Shown here one piece after another: positions 9,010 to 18,318 of a DNA stretch of 64,000 nucleotides. Source of the DNA: Paenibacillus sp. GTDB taxonomy: Bacteria > Bacillota > Bacilli > Paenibacillales > Paenibacillaceae. The translations under genes and the position numbers were made by a program. The notes below the pieces were generated by a model, which saw only the letters and a program-made list of their open reading frames with translations, had not been told where the DNA came from and did not search any database. Position 1 is the stretch's first letter, and every line of letters begins with the position of its first letter. Location: the NCBI GenBank assembly GCA_023512345.1, contig JAILZT010000008.1, positions 168,892 through 232,891 of the forward strand, in the 5' to 3' direction.

Positions 9010-9036
9010 CCCCCAATAGTCCTATACTAGTCTGCA

Positions 9037-9060
9037 TAAAAAAATAGAGCCAACTCTATT
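9037..9060 (-). terminator. Terminator of the sugar ABC importer operon
   Basis: AATAGAG/CTCTATT stem followed by seven Ts on the minus strand, about 70 bases past the binding-protein stop. Confidence 0.55.
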
Positions 9061-9129
9061 AAACCATCATACAGGTCTAAAGAGTAGGCTTCTATAGTTT
9101 TTACAAGTATCTATTCATCACAATCTATT

Positions 9130-10707
9130 CTATTGAATTCCTTTTTCATCAAAATACTTACCGGATTCCTCTTGAACATAAGCGAGCAGTTTGTCTACAC
9201 CAGCCGCTTTGAGCTTGTCACGGTAGGTTTTTAAGGAAGCATCCACATCTGGAGTCAAGCCAAGCATAAGTGGTTTGCCGTATTGCTCGAAGACCTGATT
9301 AACCGCTGCCAGCTCCGTTTTTACAGGCTCGTAATCCAGATAAATAGGTCCAAAAATGTCCTGTTTGCTGATCGGCTTGAACTCTTCCTTCAGTACATCA
9401 AGACCCGCCCAGCCTCCTTTTTCATTCTTCATGTTCGCTTCATTACGCCAGCCCCAGCTTGCAATGTCATACCGCGGAGTCACATTCAGGTCTACGCCTG
9501 GTGCCGGAATAACAATCGTCTTGTCGTCTTCGCCTTTAGCCCAGTGTGTACCTTCAATTCCGTAGGTCATGAGGTTAAAATAGGCCGGATCGTTGCGCAG
9601 CTTGTCGAGCACCATAAGTGAACGTTCCGGGTTCTGCGAGCTCTTCGGAATGGCCATGCCGTTTGCGATAGGCAGTGTAGGTATAACGTAGTTGTGGAAA
9701 CGGGTGAACGGGAAATACCCAATATCCATCTTCAATCCCTTCGCTTGTATTTCGTTGATGAAGCCGCCAGCACTAGATGGATTACGCCAATAGATTGCAC
9801 CTTGACCGGTCTTTATAAAATCGCCAGCTTCCTGCTTCGAAGAAAGGGAGTTTTTGTTCCAATAGCCCTTTTCCTCCCACTCCTTCATCTTCTTCACCCA
9901 GGCCTCGTACTCATCGGTAAACGGAATAATCTGAATATCGCGCGGGTTATCATATGAAGTTGCACCGATAATTTCGCCGCTGATCATTTGGAAGTCATTC
10001 CAGAACCGGAATAGGCGGTTTACGTTCTCATAAGCAGCACCGTTAATCGGTGTTACGTTTTTCTTAGTTTTCACAGCATCCAAATAGGCTTCGATGGATG
10101 CCAAATCCGTAAATTCCGGCAGGCCAAACTCTTTAAGCCAATCTTCCCGGTAGACATAACCGTCCGGTGTATACTCGGAGTTGGTATTAGGTACAGCGAA
10201 GATACCGTCTCCCACTGTAACTGATGCCCAGTCCTGCTTCGGCACATTACTCCAGGTAACTGGAGCATTAACTGGCAGTAGATCCTTCAGATCCAGGAAG
10301 GCTCCTTGTTTTGACAGCTTGTAGAAATCAGCCCAATTGGAGGCAAAGATCATATCAATCTTTTCACCCGAGGTTAACAGCAGGTTATATTTCGTCATCC
10401 AGTCATTCCACGTCGTAAACTTTACATCGATGGTTGTGTTCAAATCCTTCTCCAGCATTTTATTCCATTCGTCTATAATTTTATCCTGATCCTTATGCGC
10501 ATCACCGACCAGATACCAAGTGAGTTTCACTTTCTTCAACGTCTCTTTGTCAGCTTCACCTTGATTGGCCGCTTTGGTCTCAGTTGTATTCTTTACACCT
10601 TCATTTTCTGTGGCTCCGTTGTTACTTCCGCCCCCACAGCCCGCAATCAGCGAGATCAATAAAGACATTAGAATTACGAGCGTTAATCGCTTTGTTCTCT
10701 TTCTCAC
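9130..10707 (-). CDS. Extracellular sugar-binding lipoprotein of ABC importer (LplA/YtcQ type)
   Basis: A 525-residue solute-binding lipoprotein of the large family 1 type used for oligosaccharides. The signal peptide ends in the lipobox IAGC, followed by a flexible G/S/N/E-rich linker and the binding domain (KLTWYLVGDAHKDQDKIIDEWNK). The GTG at 10707 is chosen because AAGGAGG lies 8 bases before it; reading further upstream would put that site inside the gene. It is the last gene of the permease-permease-binding protein operon. The substrate cannot be read from sequence; relatives take pectin- or xylan-derived oligosaccharides. Confidence 0.9.
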   Translation of the reverse strand: MRKRTKRLTLVILMSLLISLIAGCGGGSNNGATENEGVKNTTETKAANQGEADKETLKKVKLTWYLVGDAHKDQDKIIDEWNKMLEKDLNTTIDVKFTTWNDWMTKYNLLLTSGEKIDMIFASNWADFYKLSKQGAFLDLKDLLPVNAPVTWSNVPKQDWASVTVGDGIFAVPNTNSEYTPDGYVYREDWLKEFGLPEFTDLASIEAYLDAVKTKKNVTPINGAAYENVNRLFRFWNDFQMISGEIIGATSYDNPRDIQIIPFTDEYEAWVKKMKEWEEKGYWNKNSLSSKQEAGDFIKTGQGAIYWRNPSSAGGFINEIQAKGLKMDIGYFPFTRFHNYVIPTLPIANGMAIPKSSQNPERSLMVLDKLRNDPAYFNLMTYGIEGTHWAKGEDDKTIVIPAPGVDLNVTPRYDIASWGWRNEANMKNEKGGWAGLDVLKEEFKPISKQDIFGPIYLDYEPVKTELAAVNQVFEQYGKPLMLGLTPDVDASLKTYRDKLKAAGVDKLLAYVQEESGKYFDEKGIQ

Positions 10708-10782
10708 AATTGACTCCTCCTTAAAGTTTGTCACCCTGTCTGGGTACTACAAATGAATGCTATGTTAGCCGGTAGCCCGGTT

Positions 10783-11721
10783 CTAACCTTTAACTGCTCC
10801 TACCGTAAGCCCCTTGACGAAATAACGTTGAACGAAGGGGTAGAGCAGGATTACCGGGCCAGTGGCGATCACAGCGACAGCCATCTTTAACGTTTCTGTA
10901 GGCGGTACGACGTTCGCGGCTAGATAAGATCCGTTATTCGTCTGGAGCACCGCTGCACTGGACAGGATTTTATAGAGCAGGAACTGCAGTGGGAATTTTT
11001 GATCCGATGTGATGAACATGTTGGCGTTGAACCAGTCATTCCAGTAGCCAAGCCCGAGAAATAAACCAATGGTTGCAAGTCCTGGTGTAGAGAGCGGCAG
11101 GATGAGCTTCCAGTAAATCCGGAAATCCCCGGCTCCGTCGATCTTAGCTGATTCTACAATGGACTCTGGAATCGATTTCATGAAGCTTCTCATCAAAATG
11201 ATATTCCAGGCACTCAGCAGCGGAGGCAGAATCAAGGCCCAATAGCTGTCCTTAAGATCTAAATATTTGGTCATCATGATGTACCAAGGAATTAATCCCC
11301 CACTGAAAAGAGTGGTGAAGTAAATGAAGAATGAGAGACTGTCACGATAGGCGAAATCTTTACGGGACAATACATAACCAGCCATTGAAGTCAGGAACAG
11401 TCCCAGTAAAGAGCCCACTACAGTTACTCCAATAGTTACACTATAAGCGTGGTAAATCTGCTCCGGCGTACTAAATACAGACTTATAAGCTTCGAAAGAT
11501 ACGGTGCTGGGGAACAGCTTAAAGCCCTCGGAGATGATCTCCAATTCGTCTGTGAACGAGCCAGCCACAATGAGCCAGAATGGAATAAGACAGATTAAGG
11601 AAATGAGAGACAGCAAGGTATATCCGATGATATTAAAAATAAGGGTCTCTTTATCTTCCTTAATCTTTGTGCTTTTTTTCATTCTTCGAACGCTCGGCAG
11701 TTTTTCAATTTCAGTACTCAT
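10783..11721 (-). CDS. Sugar ABC transporter permease (LplC/YtcP type)
   Basis: A 312-residue inner-membrane permease with about six transmembrane segments and the ABC-contact loop ESIVESAKIDGAGDFRIYWKLILPLSTPGLAT (the EAA motif) near residues 190-225. The ATG at 11721 follows AAAGGGGGG; the 21 codons upstream overlap the neighbouring permease end and lack a ribosome site. It pairs with the permease at 11735 to form the channel. The operon has no ATPase, so a shared MsmX-like ATPase encoded elsewhere is expected. Confidence 0.93.
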   Translation of the reverse strand: MSTEIEKLPSVRRMKKSTKIKEDKETLIFNIIGYTLLSLISLICLIPFWLIVAGSFTDELEIISEGFKLFPSTVSFEAYKSVFSTPEQIYHAYSVTIGVTVVGSLLGLFLTSMAGYVLSRKDFAYRDSLSFFIYFTTLFSGGLIPWYIMMTKYLDLKDSYWALILPPLLSAWNIILMRSFMKSIPESIVESAKIDGAGDFRIYWKLILPLSTPGLATIGLFLGLGYWNDWFNANMFITSDQKFPLQFLLYKILSSAAVLQTNNGSYLAANVVPPTETLKMAVAVIATGPVILLYPFVQRYFVKGLTVGAVKG

Positions 11722-11734
11722 GCTTATCCCCCCT

Positions 11735-12655
11735 TTAGAACAACGCGTATTCTTCGCGCGTTTTTTTGATAATGTAGTTAACAAGCATGATAATTACGAA
11801 GCCGAAGAAGGACTGGTACAAGCCCGCAGCCGTTCCCATGCCAATGTCGAAGTTGACTGTCAGTGAACGGAAAACATACGTATCAATAATATCCGTGACG
11901 TCGTACAGCATGCCGTTATTGCCAATAATCTGATAGAACAGATCAAACTGGCCTTTCATGATCCCACCAAGACTGAACAGGATGAGTAATATGAAGGTTG
12001 GCATAAGCAGTGGGAGCGTAATCCGGCGAATTTGCTGAAAAATATTAGCTCCATCAATCTTGGATGCTTCGTAATACTCGTCACTGATGCTCATAATGGC
12101 TGCTAAATATATGACCGTTCCATAACCAATGCCCTTCCAAATATTAAAGAATACAATAATGTACTTCCAAGGTGTCGTCTGAAGATAGAAGTCGTACGGC
12201 TGTAATCCAAATTGTCTCAGCATAGTGTTGATGACTCCGAGATCGGAGAACAGGTTGAACACGAAGGCACCCACTAGTACCCAAGAAAGAAAATAGGGTA
12301 GAAACATAAGTGACTGCGCTGTCTTCTTGAAAAACTTACTTGAAAGCTGTGCAAGGAATATAGCGCAGATCACCTGCATGATATTGCCAAGAATAATGAA
12401 AGCCAGATTGTAGAGCACTGTATTTTTCGTCAAATTCCACAGGATGCCTGACTTATACAGAAACTCGAAGTTTTTCAGTCCGATGAACTCACTTCCGAAC
12501 AACCCGCCGTCGAAATCGAATTTCGTAAAGGCATAGTACACGCCAACCATAGGTATGTAACTGAAGATAATAAAAAACAAAAGTGTAGGGGCAATCATCA
12601 GAAACAATACCTTGTTTCGATTAAACTCCCGAATGATTCCGCCTCTTCCAGACAT
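11735..12655 (-). CDS. Sugar ABC transporter permease (LplB/YteP type)
   Basis: A 306-residue permease with six predicted membrane segments and the conserved loop EYYEASKIDGANIFQQIRRITLPLLMPT. AGGAGG is well placed before the ATG. It is first in the importer operon; a 265-bp gap and a terminator separate it from the regulator genes upstream, so it likely has its own promoter. Confidence 0.93.
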   Translation of the reverse strand: MSGRGGIIREFNRNKVLFLMIAPTLLFFIIFSYIPMVGVYYAFTKFDFDGGLFGSEFIGLKNFEFLYKSGILWNLTKNTVLYNLAFIILGNIMQVICAIFLAQLSSKFFKKTAQSLMFLPYFLSWVLVGAFVFNLFSDLGVINTMLRQFGLQPYDFYLQTTPWKYIIVFFNIWKGIGYGTVIYLAAIMSISDEYYEASKIDGANIFQQIRRITLPLLMPTFILLILFSLGGIMKGQFDLFYQIIGNNGMLYDVTDIIDTYVFRSLTVNFDIGMGTAAGLYQSFFGFVIIMLVNYIIKKTREEYALF

Positions 12656-12869
12656 AATCTTACGACCTCCTCAACCATCTTCATATTGTTATGAGCCGTC
12701 TTTTTGGCTGTCCGGCTGCAATTCCCATATTAGAAGACGCTCGGGAGGCGGGCAACTAACCATACCCGATGTGACTCACTTTTAGCCCGAAATCAGCACT
12801 ACGTTTTCCCGAACACACTCTTCTTTTCCGACACTCCCCAGTAAAATCAAGGCTTTTGGCAAAATAAAA

Positions 12870-12898
12870 GGAAGGCAAGGGAGCCGCCCCTGCCTTCC
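12870..12898 (-). terminator. Terminator downstream of the YtdP-like regulator gene
   Basis: GGAAGGCAGGGG pairs with CCCTTGCCTTCC (loop CGGCT) and is followed by CTTTTATTTT-type sequence on the minus strand. Confidence 0.8.
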
Positions 12899-12920
12899 GA
12901 TTCGAACCCTTCTGCCCCAC

Positions 12921-15218
12921 TTAAGCGAGTATAGCTCCATCATCGTTACCCTCATTCAACAGTCCTCTGGCGTTTTTACGATATTCAGCCGGTGTCACTC
13001 CATTATGTTTCTTGAAGGCTTTATAGAAATAGGGATTGTTCGAAAATCCGGTTCGTTCAGCGATGTCCCCAATAGAATCATCGGTCTGGATCAACAACTC
13101 ACGGACTTTGTTCATCCTTACCTCCTGAATATATCCCAGGATCGTCTGAAACGTATGCTGCTTAAATACCCTGCCAATATAAGTAGCCGACATTCCGGCT
13201 TCATCTGCCAGCGTTTCGAGGGAAAGATTCTGATCAGCGTAATGCTCATCAATAAACCTCTTAATACGTCCTGGTAAATCATCCTGCCTATTTTTCTTTT
13301 TATCCTCCATATACTTTTCGAGAAGATCGAACAGGGCCATGTAGCGTTTCGTAAGTTCTTCCAACGTTTCCACCTGTACATGCGTATACAATTGATGGGA
13401 TGGAATAGAAAGCTCTTCAGCGGCTGAAGAATGCTGGCGGATCGTCCGAATCGCGTTCTGAAGCGCAAAAGTTACATGGGAGATAGCCAACTGGTAAGAG
13501 ATATACGAATAGTTGACCGTATCCTCCATGATTTCGCTGAACAACCGTTTTACCTCCGGGAGCCGGCCAAGCATTAATTCATCAATCATCTGCTTTTCCT
13601 TGTGGAGCGGGTATTCATAGGGCTTAGCTTTGTTCTGCTCGACGGTCTCTGAATCAATATAACTGCCTGGGCCACTGAATACACGGCTAAAAGATGCTTC
13701 TGCTGCCTGTTGGCACAGTGAATGCACGGATTGTATTCCCATGCCGGTCATGCTGGACGATACGGTTATGGATAACTTCAAATACTGGGAGACAGCGGCT
13801 TGCAGCCGCTCTGAGTATTGGCGGTAAGCTTCGACTTTATCCAGTTCAAGGTCTGCAGCCTGGATAATAATAGCCCCGCGATCTTCTCCTAAATCAGCGG
13901 TTGCAGCAGAACGACCTTCGCCGGTTAACAGTTCCTGGGCAATATTAAGGATTCCGTAGCGCAGAAGCCTTCGGTCATCGCTCGTATATTGATCAATTAA
14001 GGATCGGTAATCATCCAAAGTGACTACAAGGACACGACACGGCTTGGCGGGATCCAGCTTAATTCCATAACGCTCGAACATGGGCCTTGCCCGTTCAGCG
14101 TCCGTATTGGTGTAACCGTTCAACAAACCACGAAGATACTCCGAGCGCATGGTCTGCAAGCTTTCACGCTGTTCGGACTCTAGATTAACGAGCCGGGAGA
14201 GCTTTTTGTTCAGGCCTGAGAACAACCGCCGGGACCCGAGATAGGATAGAACTAAACCGGCAACCAAGATAGCCGCGGCAATCCAAAAGGTTTTGAAACG
14301 CATACTGTCAATTCGCTCGCTTATTACTGCATACGGGACAATCCGAATATATCTCCAGCCCAAGTAATCGGGTTCGCTATACGTGACCAGAGACTTTATC
14401 CCATCTACACTAGTAGCAAAATAACCTGAAGACTGTCCATGTTTAAGAATACGATGGATATAAGAAGTACCTCTCATGTCTGTAAGCATCGGAGTCGTCC
14501 AGCTGTTGGACACGAGAAGGCCGTCTTTGTCGATCAAAAATGTATTTGCCGGATCATTGGTAAGGGAACCATCAATATGCTTGTGAAGTTGGGTTTCCTT
14601 AATATTTACTATAACTGCATTTCTCCGGGGGCTTTTCGCTAATGTATCATACAGCAGAAAGGTGTAGGTATCACGTTCCTTTTCAGCAATATTTCCCGCT
14701 AGCCCCTCGATCCGAAGCTTGCGTGGAATGGGCTTCAGCGTCTCATAATCTCCAATGTGCAGGAGCATCTTTTTCATATCCAGATCATAAAATTCCGATT
14801 CGCTGAACACCGCTGGGACGCTCATATCCGTGCTAACGTAAAAGGTGCTTGCTTCCGAGTTGTAGATATAAATCGAATCAATAAAAGGTGAAGTTTCCCG
14901 ATAATTGGTCAATTGTTTAATCGCGGTTGATACATCCACTGCACTCACATTTGGAAAATTAAGCAAATTGGCAACGTTCTGATCGCTATGAATTTGTTTG
15001 GCGAAGGTCGCAGCAGTGACCGCCATTACGGATGCTTCCTGCGTCGTCTGCGCAAGACTATCCATCGTTTGGTCATAGGACTGATTCAGTGCGATTCGTT
15101 CAAAGTTCAAATACAAAATACCTGACAATATTGAAATGGTTAGAAAAACTGTAACAGTCATTACGAAAAAAAACTTACCGTAGTACCCGTTTCCTTTTCC
15201 GCTTAACACCTTGGACAT
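12921..15218 (-). CDS. Membrane-bound AraC-family regulator (YtdP-like, Cache sensor)
   Basis: A 765-residue regulator of the kind found beside LplABC-type importers. Membrane segment 1 (about 17-38) and segment 2 (about 309-328) enclose an extracellular sensing region of Cache type. A cytoplasmic linker follows, and the C terminus (about 648-755) carries a two-helix-turn-helix AraC domain (SLETLADEAGMSATYIGRVFK; SIGDIAERTGFSNNPYFYKAFK). It starts 4 bases after the LacI stop, so the two regulators are co-transcribed. The importer operon immediately downstream is the probable target. Confidence 0.92.
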   Translation of the reverse strand: MSKVLSGKGNGYYGKFFFVMTVTVFLTISILSGILYLNFERIALNQSYDQTMDSLAQTTQEASVMAVTAATFAKQIHSDQNVANLLNFPNVSAVDVSTAIKQLTNYRETSPFIDSIYIYNSEASTFYVSTDMSVPAVFSESEFYDLDMKKMLLHIGDYETLKPIPRKLRIEGLAGNIAEKERDTYTFLLYDTLAKSPRRNAVIVNIKETQLHKHIDGSLTNDPANTFLIDKDGLLVSNSWTTPMLTDMRGTSYIHRILKHGQSSGYFATSVDGIKSLVTYSEPDYLGWRYIRIVPYAVISERIDSMRFKTFWIAAAILVAGLVLSYLGSRRLFSGLNKKLSRLVNLESEQRESLQTMRSEYLRGLLNGYTNTDAERARPMFERYGIKLDPAKPCRVLVVTLDDYRSLIDQYTSDDRRLLRYGILNIAQELLTGEGRSAATADLGEDRGAIIIQAADLELDKVEAYRQYSERLQAAVSQYLKLSITVSSSMTGMGIQSVHSLCQQAAEASFSRVFSGPGSYIDSETVEQNKAKPYEYPLHKEKQMIDELMLGRLPEVKRLFSEIMEDTVNYSYISYQLAISHVTFALQNAIRTIRQHSSAAEELSIPSHQLYTHVQVETLEELTKRYMALFDLLEKYMEDKKKNRQDDLPGRIKRFIDEHYADQNLSLETLADEAGMSATYIGRVFKQHTFQTILGYIQEVRMNKVRELLIQTDDSIGDIAERTGFSNNPYFYKAFKKHNGVTPAEYRKNARGLLNEGNDDGAILA

Positions 15219-15222
15219 GGCT

Positions 15223-16233
15223 TTATCCCCCTTTTGCCGAAGATCCTTTGACTACCAGTGTTGAAGCTAACATGAACTGCTGCGACTCCGCCCGAACGCT
15301 TCCGTTCATCTGCTCTATGAGTTGTTCAGCAAGCAAGGCGCCCATTGCATAAAGCGGTTGCTCCACTGAGCTTATTTTCGGTTCGACGTAATTGGTAATT
15401 CGGATATTATCTACACCAACCACGGCTATGTTCTCAGGAATGGAGATCCCAAGCTCTGCACAAGCTTTGTACACACCTAGTGCCATTTCATCATTTGCGG
15501 TAAAAACGGCTGTAAATTCCTCATTGTTGCTCCACAGCCGCGTAAAAGCTTCATATCCACCCTGCTCGTTGAAATCTCCGCCATCAATCAGCTCCGGCTC
15601 GAACGATAGTCCTGCTTGCTCAAGTTGTTCCTTATAACCTTGCAGACGTTCAATACTGTCAGGTGCATCGGCATAACCGTTAATAAAAGCAATTCGGCGG
15701 TGCCCCCGTTCCATTAAATGCTGCACAACCTCCTTGCCAATTCTAATGTTATCCGTGAAGGAGCAGGGAATGAACGGATGTTCAATCCTGCGGCCAATTA
15801 ACCCGATCGCATAATCCTCATCCGCGAAAGATAAGATCTCAGGGTCCGATAACTGTGACGTAACTAGAATCAGCCCGTCCACCGTACGATTCTGCAGAAG
15901 GGAAAGAAACTCCAGTTCTTTCTCCTTCTCATTTTGCGAATCACAAATCAGGATTTTATATTTAAGCCCATTGGCAATATTCTCTATGCCTTTAATAATT
16001 TCCGCATTATAAGCAACTCCAATGTCAGTGACAACGACCCCTAAGGTCATGGTTTTTCGCGAACGCAGCTGTTTCCCCATGGCATTTGGCGTGTAATTTA
16101 ATTCCCGAATCGCCTGTAACACTTTTTCCTGAGTTTTGCTGGTTACCAAAGGGCTTCCATTCAGCACTCTGGATACGGTAGCTGGAGATACATTGGCTTT
16201 GTGGGCTACATCAATGATTTTACTATCTCTCAT
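15223..16233 (-). CDS. LacI-family transcriptional regulator
   Basis: A 336-residue LacI regulator. Helix-turn-helix at 4-50 (IIDVAHKANVSPATVSRVLNGS) and a sugar-binding core closing with VVGVDNIRITNYVEPKISSVEQP. It is the first gene of a two-gene regulatory operon with the YtdP-like protein. A CG-centred palindrome 48 bases upstream could be its own operator or a CcpA site. Two regulators of different classes in one transcript next to one importer suggests layered control; this is inference. Confidence 0.94.
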   Translation of the reverse strand: MRDSKIIDVAHKANVSPATVSRVLNGSPLVTSKTQEKVLQAIRELNYTPNAMGKQLRSRKTMTLGVVVTDIGVAYNAEIIKGIENIANGLKYKILICDSQNEKEKELEFLSLLQNRTVDGLILVTSQLSDPEILSFADEDYAIGLIGRRIEHPFIPCSFTDNIRIGKEVVQHLMERGHRRIAFINGYADAPDSIERLQGYKEQLEQAGLSFEPELIDGGDFNEQGGYEAFTRLWSNNEEFTAVFTANDEMALGVYKACAELGISIPENIAVVGVDNIRITNYVEPKISSVEQPLYAMGALLAEQLIEQMNGSVRAESQQFMLASTLVVKGSSAKGG

Positions 16234-16280
16234 ATATGCTTCACGCTTTCATTGTTTAATAAGGTCAATTATAAAGACGA

Positions 16281-16296
16281 ATGAAATCGATTTCAA
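16281..16296. promoter_or_regulatory. cre-like / LacI-type operator
   Basis: ATGAAATCGATTTCAA matches every fixed base of the Bacillus cre consensus (WTGNAANCGNWWNCAW) and contains a perfect 14-bp palindrome. It lies 48 bases ahead of the lacI-ytdP operon, where CcpA or the LacI protein itself could act. Confidence 0.72.
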
Positions 16297-16323
16297 TAGA
16301 AGACAGCCTGTCTCAATAAAAAA

Positions 16324-16360
16324 AGTTTTGGTCATCAATTTGTCTTTGATAACCAAAACT
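16324..16360 (-). terminator. Terminator of HD-GYP gene
   Basis: AGTTTTGGT-ATCAA pairs with TTGAT-ACCAAAACT; a T-run follows on the minus strand. Confidence 0.75.
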
Positions 16361-16382
16361 CGTATAGAACTGTATCCAGTTG

Positions 16383-17393
16383 TTATCCACGTATTTCTTG
16401 AATATGAATATCTCTATCTTGACTTAAATCTATAAATTCTTCATCTATTTTTATTAAAGGTGCGTTCATTTCTAACGGATTCAGATAAACGACCTCACCC
16501 ACTCTTCCATCTGTTAAAACGACTTCTTTCCCTACCATTTTATTAATTACATTCTCAATAAAAATGGACACAATCTGAGGGTTCAATTCACCGAATTTCC
16601 CTTGACCCATTTGTGCAATAATCTCATGAAAGGATATCGGGTCATGATAAGGTCTTTTTGAAGACATAGCATGAAAAATATCGGCGACAGCTACAATGGA
16701 GCTAAATAAATCGACTTTATCTTTTTTGAGACCAAAGGGATATCCCCTGCCATCTTCACGTTCATGATGTTGTAATGCAACAAGAGCTACCCTATGGCTT
16801 ATTCCGGTTGTTTCTTTAAGTAGTTCATATCCATAAATCGTGTGCTTTTTAACCTGTTCGTATTCCTCTCGAGTTAATTTCCCTGGTTTATTCAAGAGCT
16901 CCTCAGGTATTTTAACCTTACCGACATCATGCATAGTTGCTGCGAGCGATAGTGTGGTGAGATCCCTTTCACTAAAGTTCATCCATCTGCCAATAAGCGT
17001 AGATAGTACCCCAACACCGATATTGTGCTGGAACGTATAATCATCCTTGGCTTTTACCAATTCAAACAAGTTGAACACATTCGTATTTCTTGAAATCTCT
17101 TGAATGGCTGGAACAACTTCTTTATGTATTTCCATTAACGGAATTTTACGTGATCCCTTTATGGATTGGAATATTTCTTTAGTAAAGGATACTGTATTTC
17201 GAACTAAGGCTACGGATTCAGCGTTAGTGTTCCCTTGAAGGTTGCTACTAAAGGAAATCAAATCTATATCTATTCTATGACTCCTCAACAACCTTAGAGA
17301 TTCATGGTTAATGATCGACTTCGCAGGAATAACAGTGACTCCGTATGCATTCATTATATCTTTGTTTATTTTCTTTCCAACTAAATGTTCCAT
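16383..17393 (-). CDS. HD-GYP domain protein (putative cyclic-di-GMP phosphodiesterase)
   Basis: A 336-residue protein whose C-terminal half is an HD-GYP domain: TMHDVGKVKIPEELLNKPG (His155-Asp156) and HHEREDGRGYP (GYP at 217-219) are intact, so hydrolysis of c-di-GMP is plausible. No membrane segment or receiver domain is seen; the N-terminal 120 residues have no clear family. The ATG at 17393 follows GAGGTGGG; the 24 codons further upstream lack a ribosome site. It is a single-gene unit with its own terminator. Confidence 0.9.
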   Translation of the reverse strand: MEHLVGKKINKDIMNAYGVTVIPAKSIINHESLRLLRSHRIDIDLISFSSNLQGNTNAESVALVRNTVSFTKEIFQSIKGSRKIPLMEIHKEVVPAIQEISRNTNVFNLFELVKAKDDYTFQHNIGVGVLSTLIGRWMNFSERDLTTLSLAATMHDVGKVKIPEELLNKPGKLTREEYEQVKKHTIYGYELLKETTGISHRVALVALQHHEREDGRGYPFGLKKDKVDLFSSIVAVADIFHAMSSKRPYHDPISFHEIIAQMGQGKFGELNPQIVSIFIENVINKMVGKEVVLTDGRVGEVVYLNPLEMNAPLIKIDEEFIDLSQDRDIHIQEIRG

Positions 17394-17543
17394 AACCCAC
17401 CTCAATCTGGCAATAACTACTATTATATTAAATTTTTTAATATTTAATAGTGTTATTACTTCCATTAACAGTAATTGTTAGGAGAAACAATTCTATTTTC
17501 AGGTTGTTATGGGAAATATGACTTTGAATTGAATAGATTGTAC

Positions 17544-17800
17544 TATATAAATTGAACTTAAGATTTTTAGAATATAGGATTAGTCGCACTGCGGTGAATG
17601 TTTGGACTTCCGGCCGCTGTTGTCTACAGATTTCTTTGAATAATACCGCTCTTCGCGGTAGAAATCCGTAGACTGCCTATGCTTTCGAAGCTAGCTTTCC
17701 TACGGAAAGCTTTTGGGCGGTCGCTCTCGCTCCTCCAGTTCCAAAATTCCCCTCCGTCACTCCGTTCCCTTTTCTTTAATTTTATAGTTCAATTTATATA
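17544..17800. repeat. Dispersed palindromic element, copy 2
   Basis: About 257 bp framed by a perfect 15-bp inverted repeat, TATATAAATTGAACT at 17544-17558 and its complement at 17786-17800. Inside are GAATGTTTGGACTTCC (17596-17611), nested hairpins (17622-17634 with 17661-17673; 17644-17649 with 17655-17660; AGCTTTCC with GGAAAGCT near 17690-17715) and GGCGGTCGCTCTCGCT near 17718. Order and core sequence match 2882-3090. Its right arm overlaps the last codons and stop of the DinB-like gene. Confidence 0.82.
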
Positions 17801-18268
17801 TAACAATTTTTTGTACATTTTAATAACACTAGTATGCAAACCCTCATGATAAAGATCAAAACTTAAAAATTCTTCGGGCGTTTCCATAGTCATTCCACCA
17901 GATGTCGTGTAAGACGGTACAATCTTTGTTTGCATTCGATCTTTGAGGGATTCACTAATTCTCTCTTGTTGATCTATCAATAGGGTCTTTAGCTCTTGAA
18001 GACTCGGATATGGAATAGTGTTTGGAGAATCCAAAGGTGAAGTACCATTCTCAAACCACCCCTTAAACCCATCGGGCATGTGCAGAGGAAGCCCTATGTA
18101 TTGAAATGCGAATCGCTCACAGACCACATACACATGCCCTAGCTGCCAACGAATGGAGTTTCGATACCCTTGTGGAATCAGATCTGCCATTTCTTCTGTA
18201 ACGCCCTCGGCTGCTGTAAGAAGCCTGCTCCGCACAAACGCCAGCTGCTTAAATAAATAGTGTTCCAT
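17789..18268 (-). CDS. DinB/YfiT-type metal-dependent protein
   Basis: A 159-residue DinB-superfamily protein, a four-helix bundle usually binding a divalent metal through three histidines: His45 in QLGH, and His141 and His145 in YHEGLH. Substrate unknown; relatives include thiol transferases. It is the last gene of an acetamidase-RidA-DinB operon. The final codons and the TGA stop lie inside the end of a palindromic repeat, so the native C terminus may have been replaced. Confidence 0.85.
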   Translation of the reverse strand: MEHYLFKQLAFVRSRLLTAAEGVTEEMADLIPQGYRNSIRWQLGHVYVVCERFAFQYIGLPLHMPDGFKGWFENGTSPLDSPNTIPYPSLQELKTLLIDQQERISESLKDRMQTKIVPSYTTSGGMTMETPEEFLSFDLYHEGLHTSVIKMYKKLLYIN

Positions 18269-18318
18269 CTTCTACTCCACTCCCTCTTTCTAATAAAATA
18301 AGTTTACCCAAGAAGTAT

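Noticed and set aside
12921..16233. A two-component system made of the YtdP-like protein
   Set aside because: It has the Cache and membrane layout of a sensor kinase but no kinase domain; the C terminus binds DNA directly.
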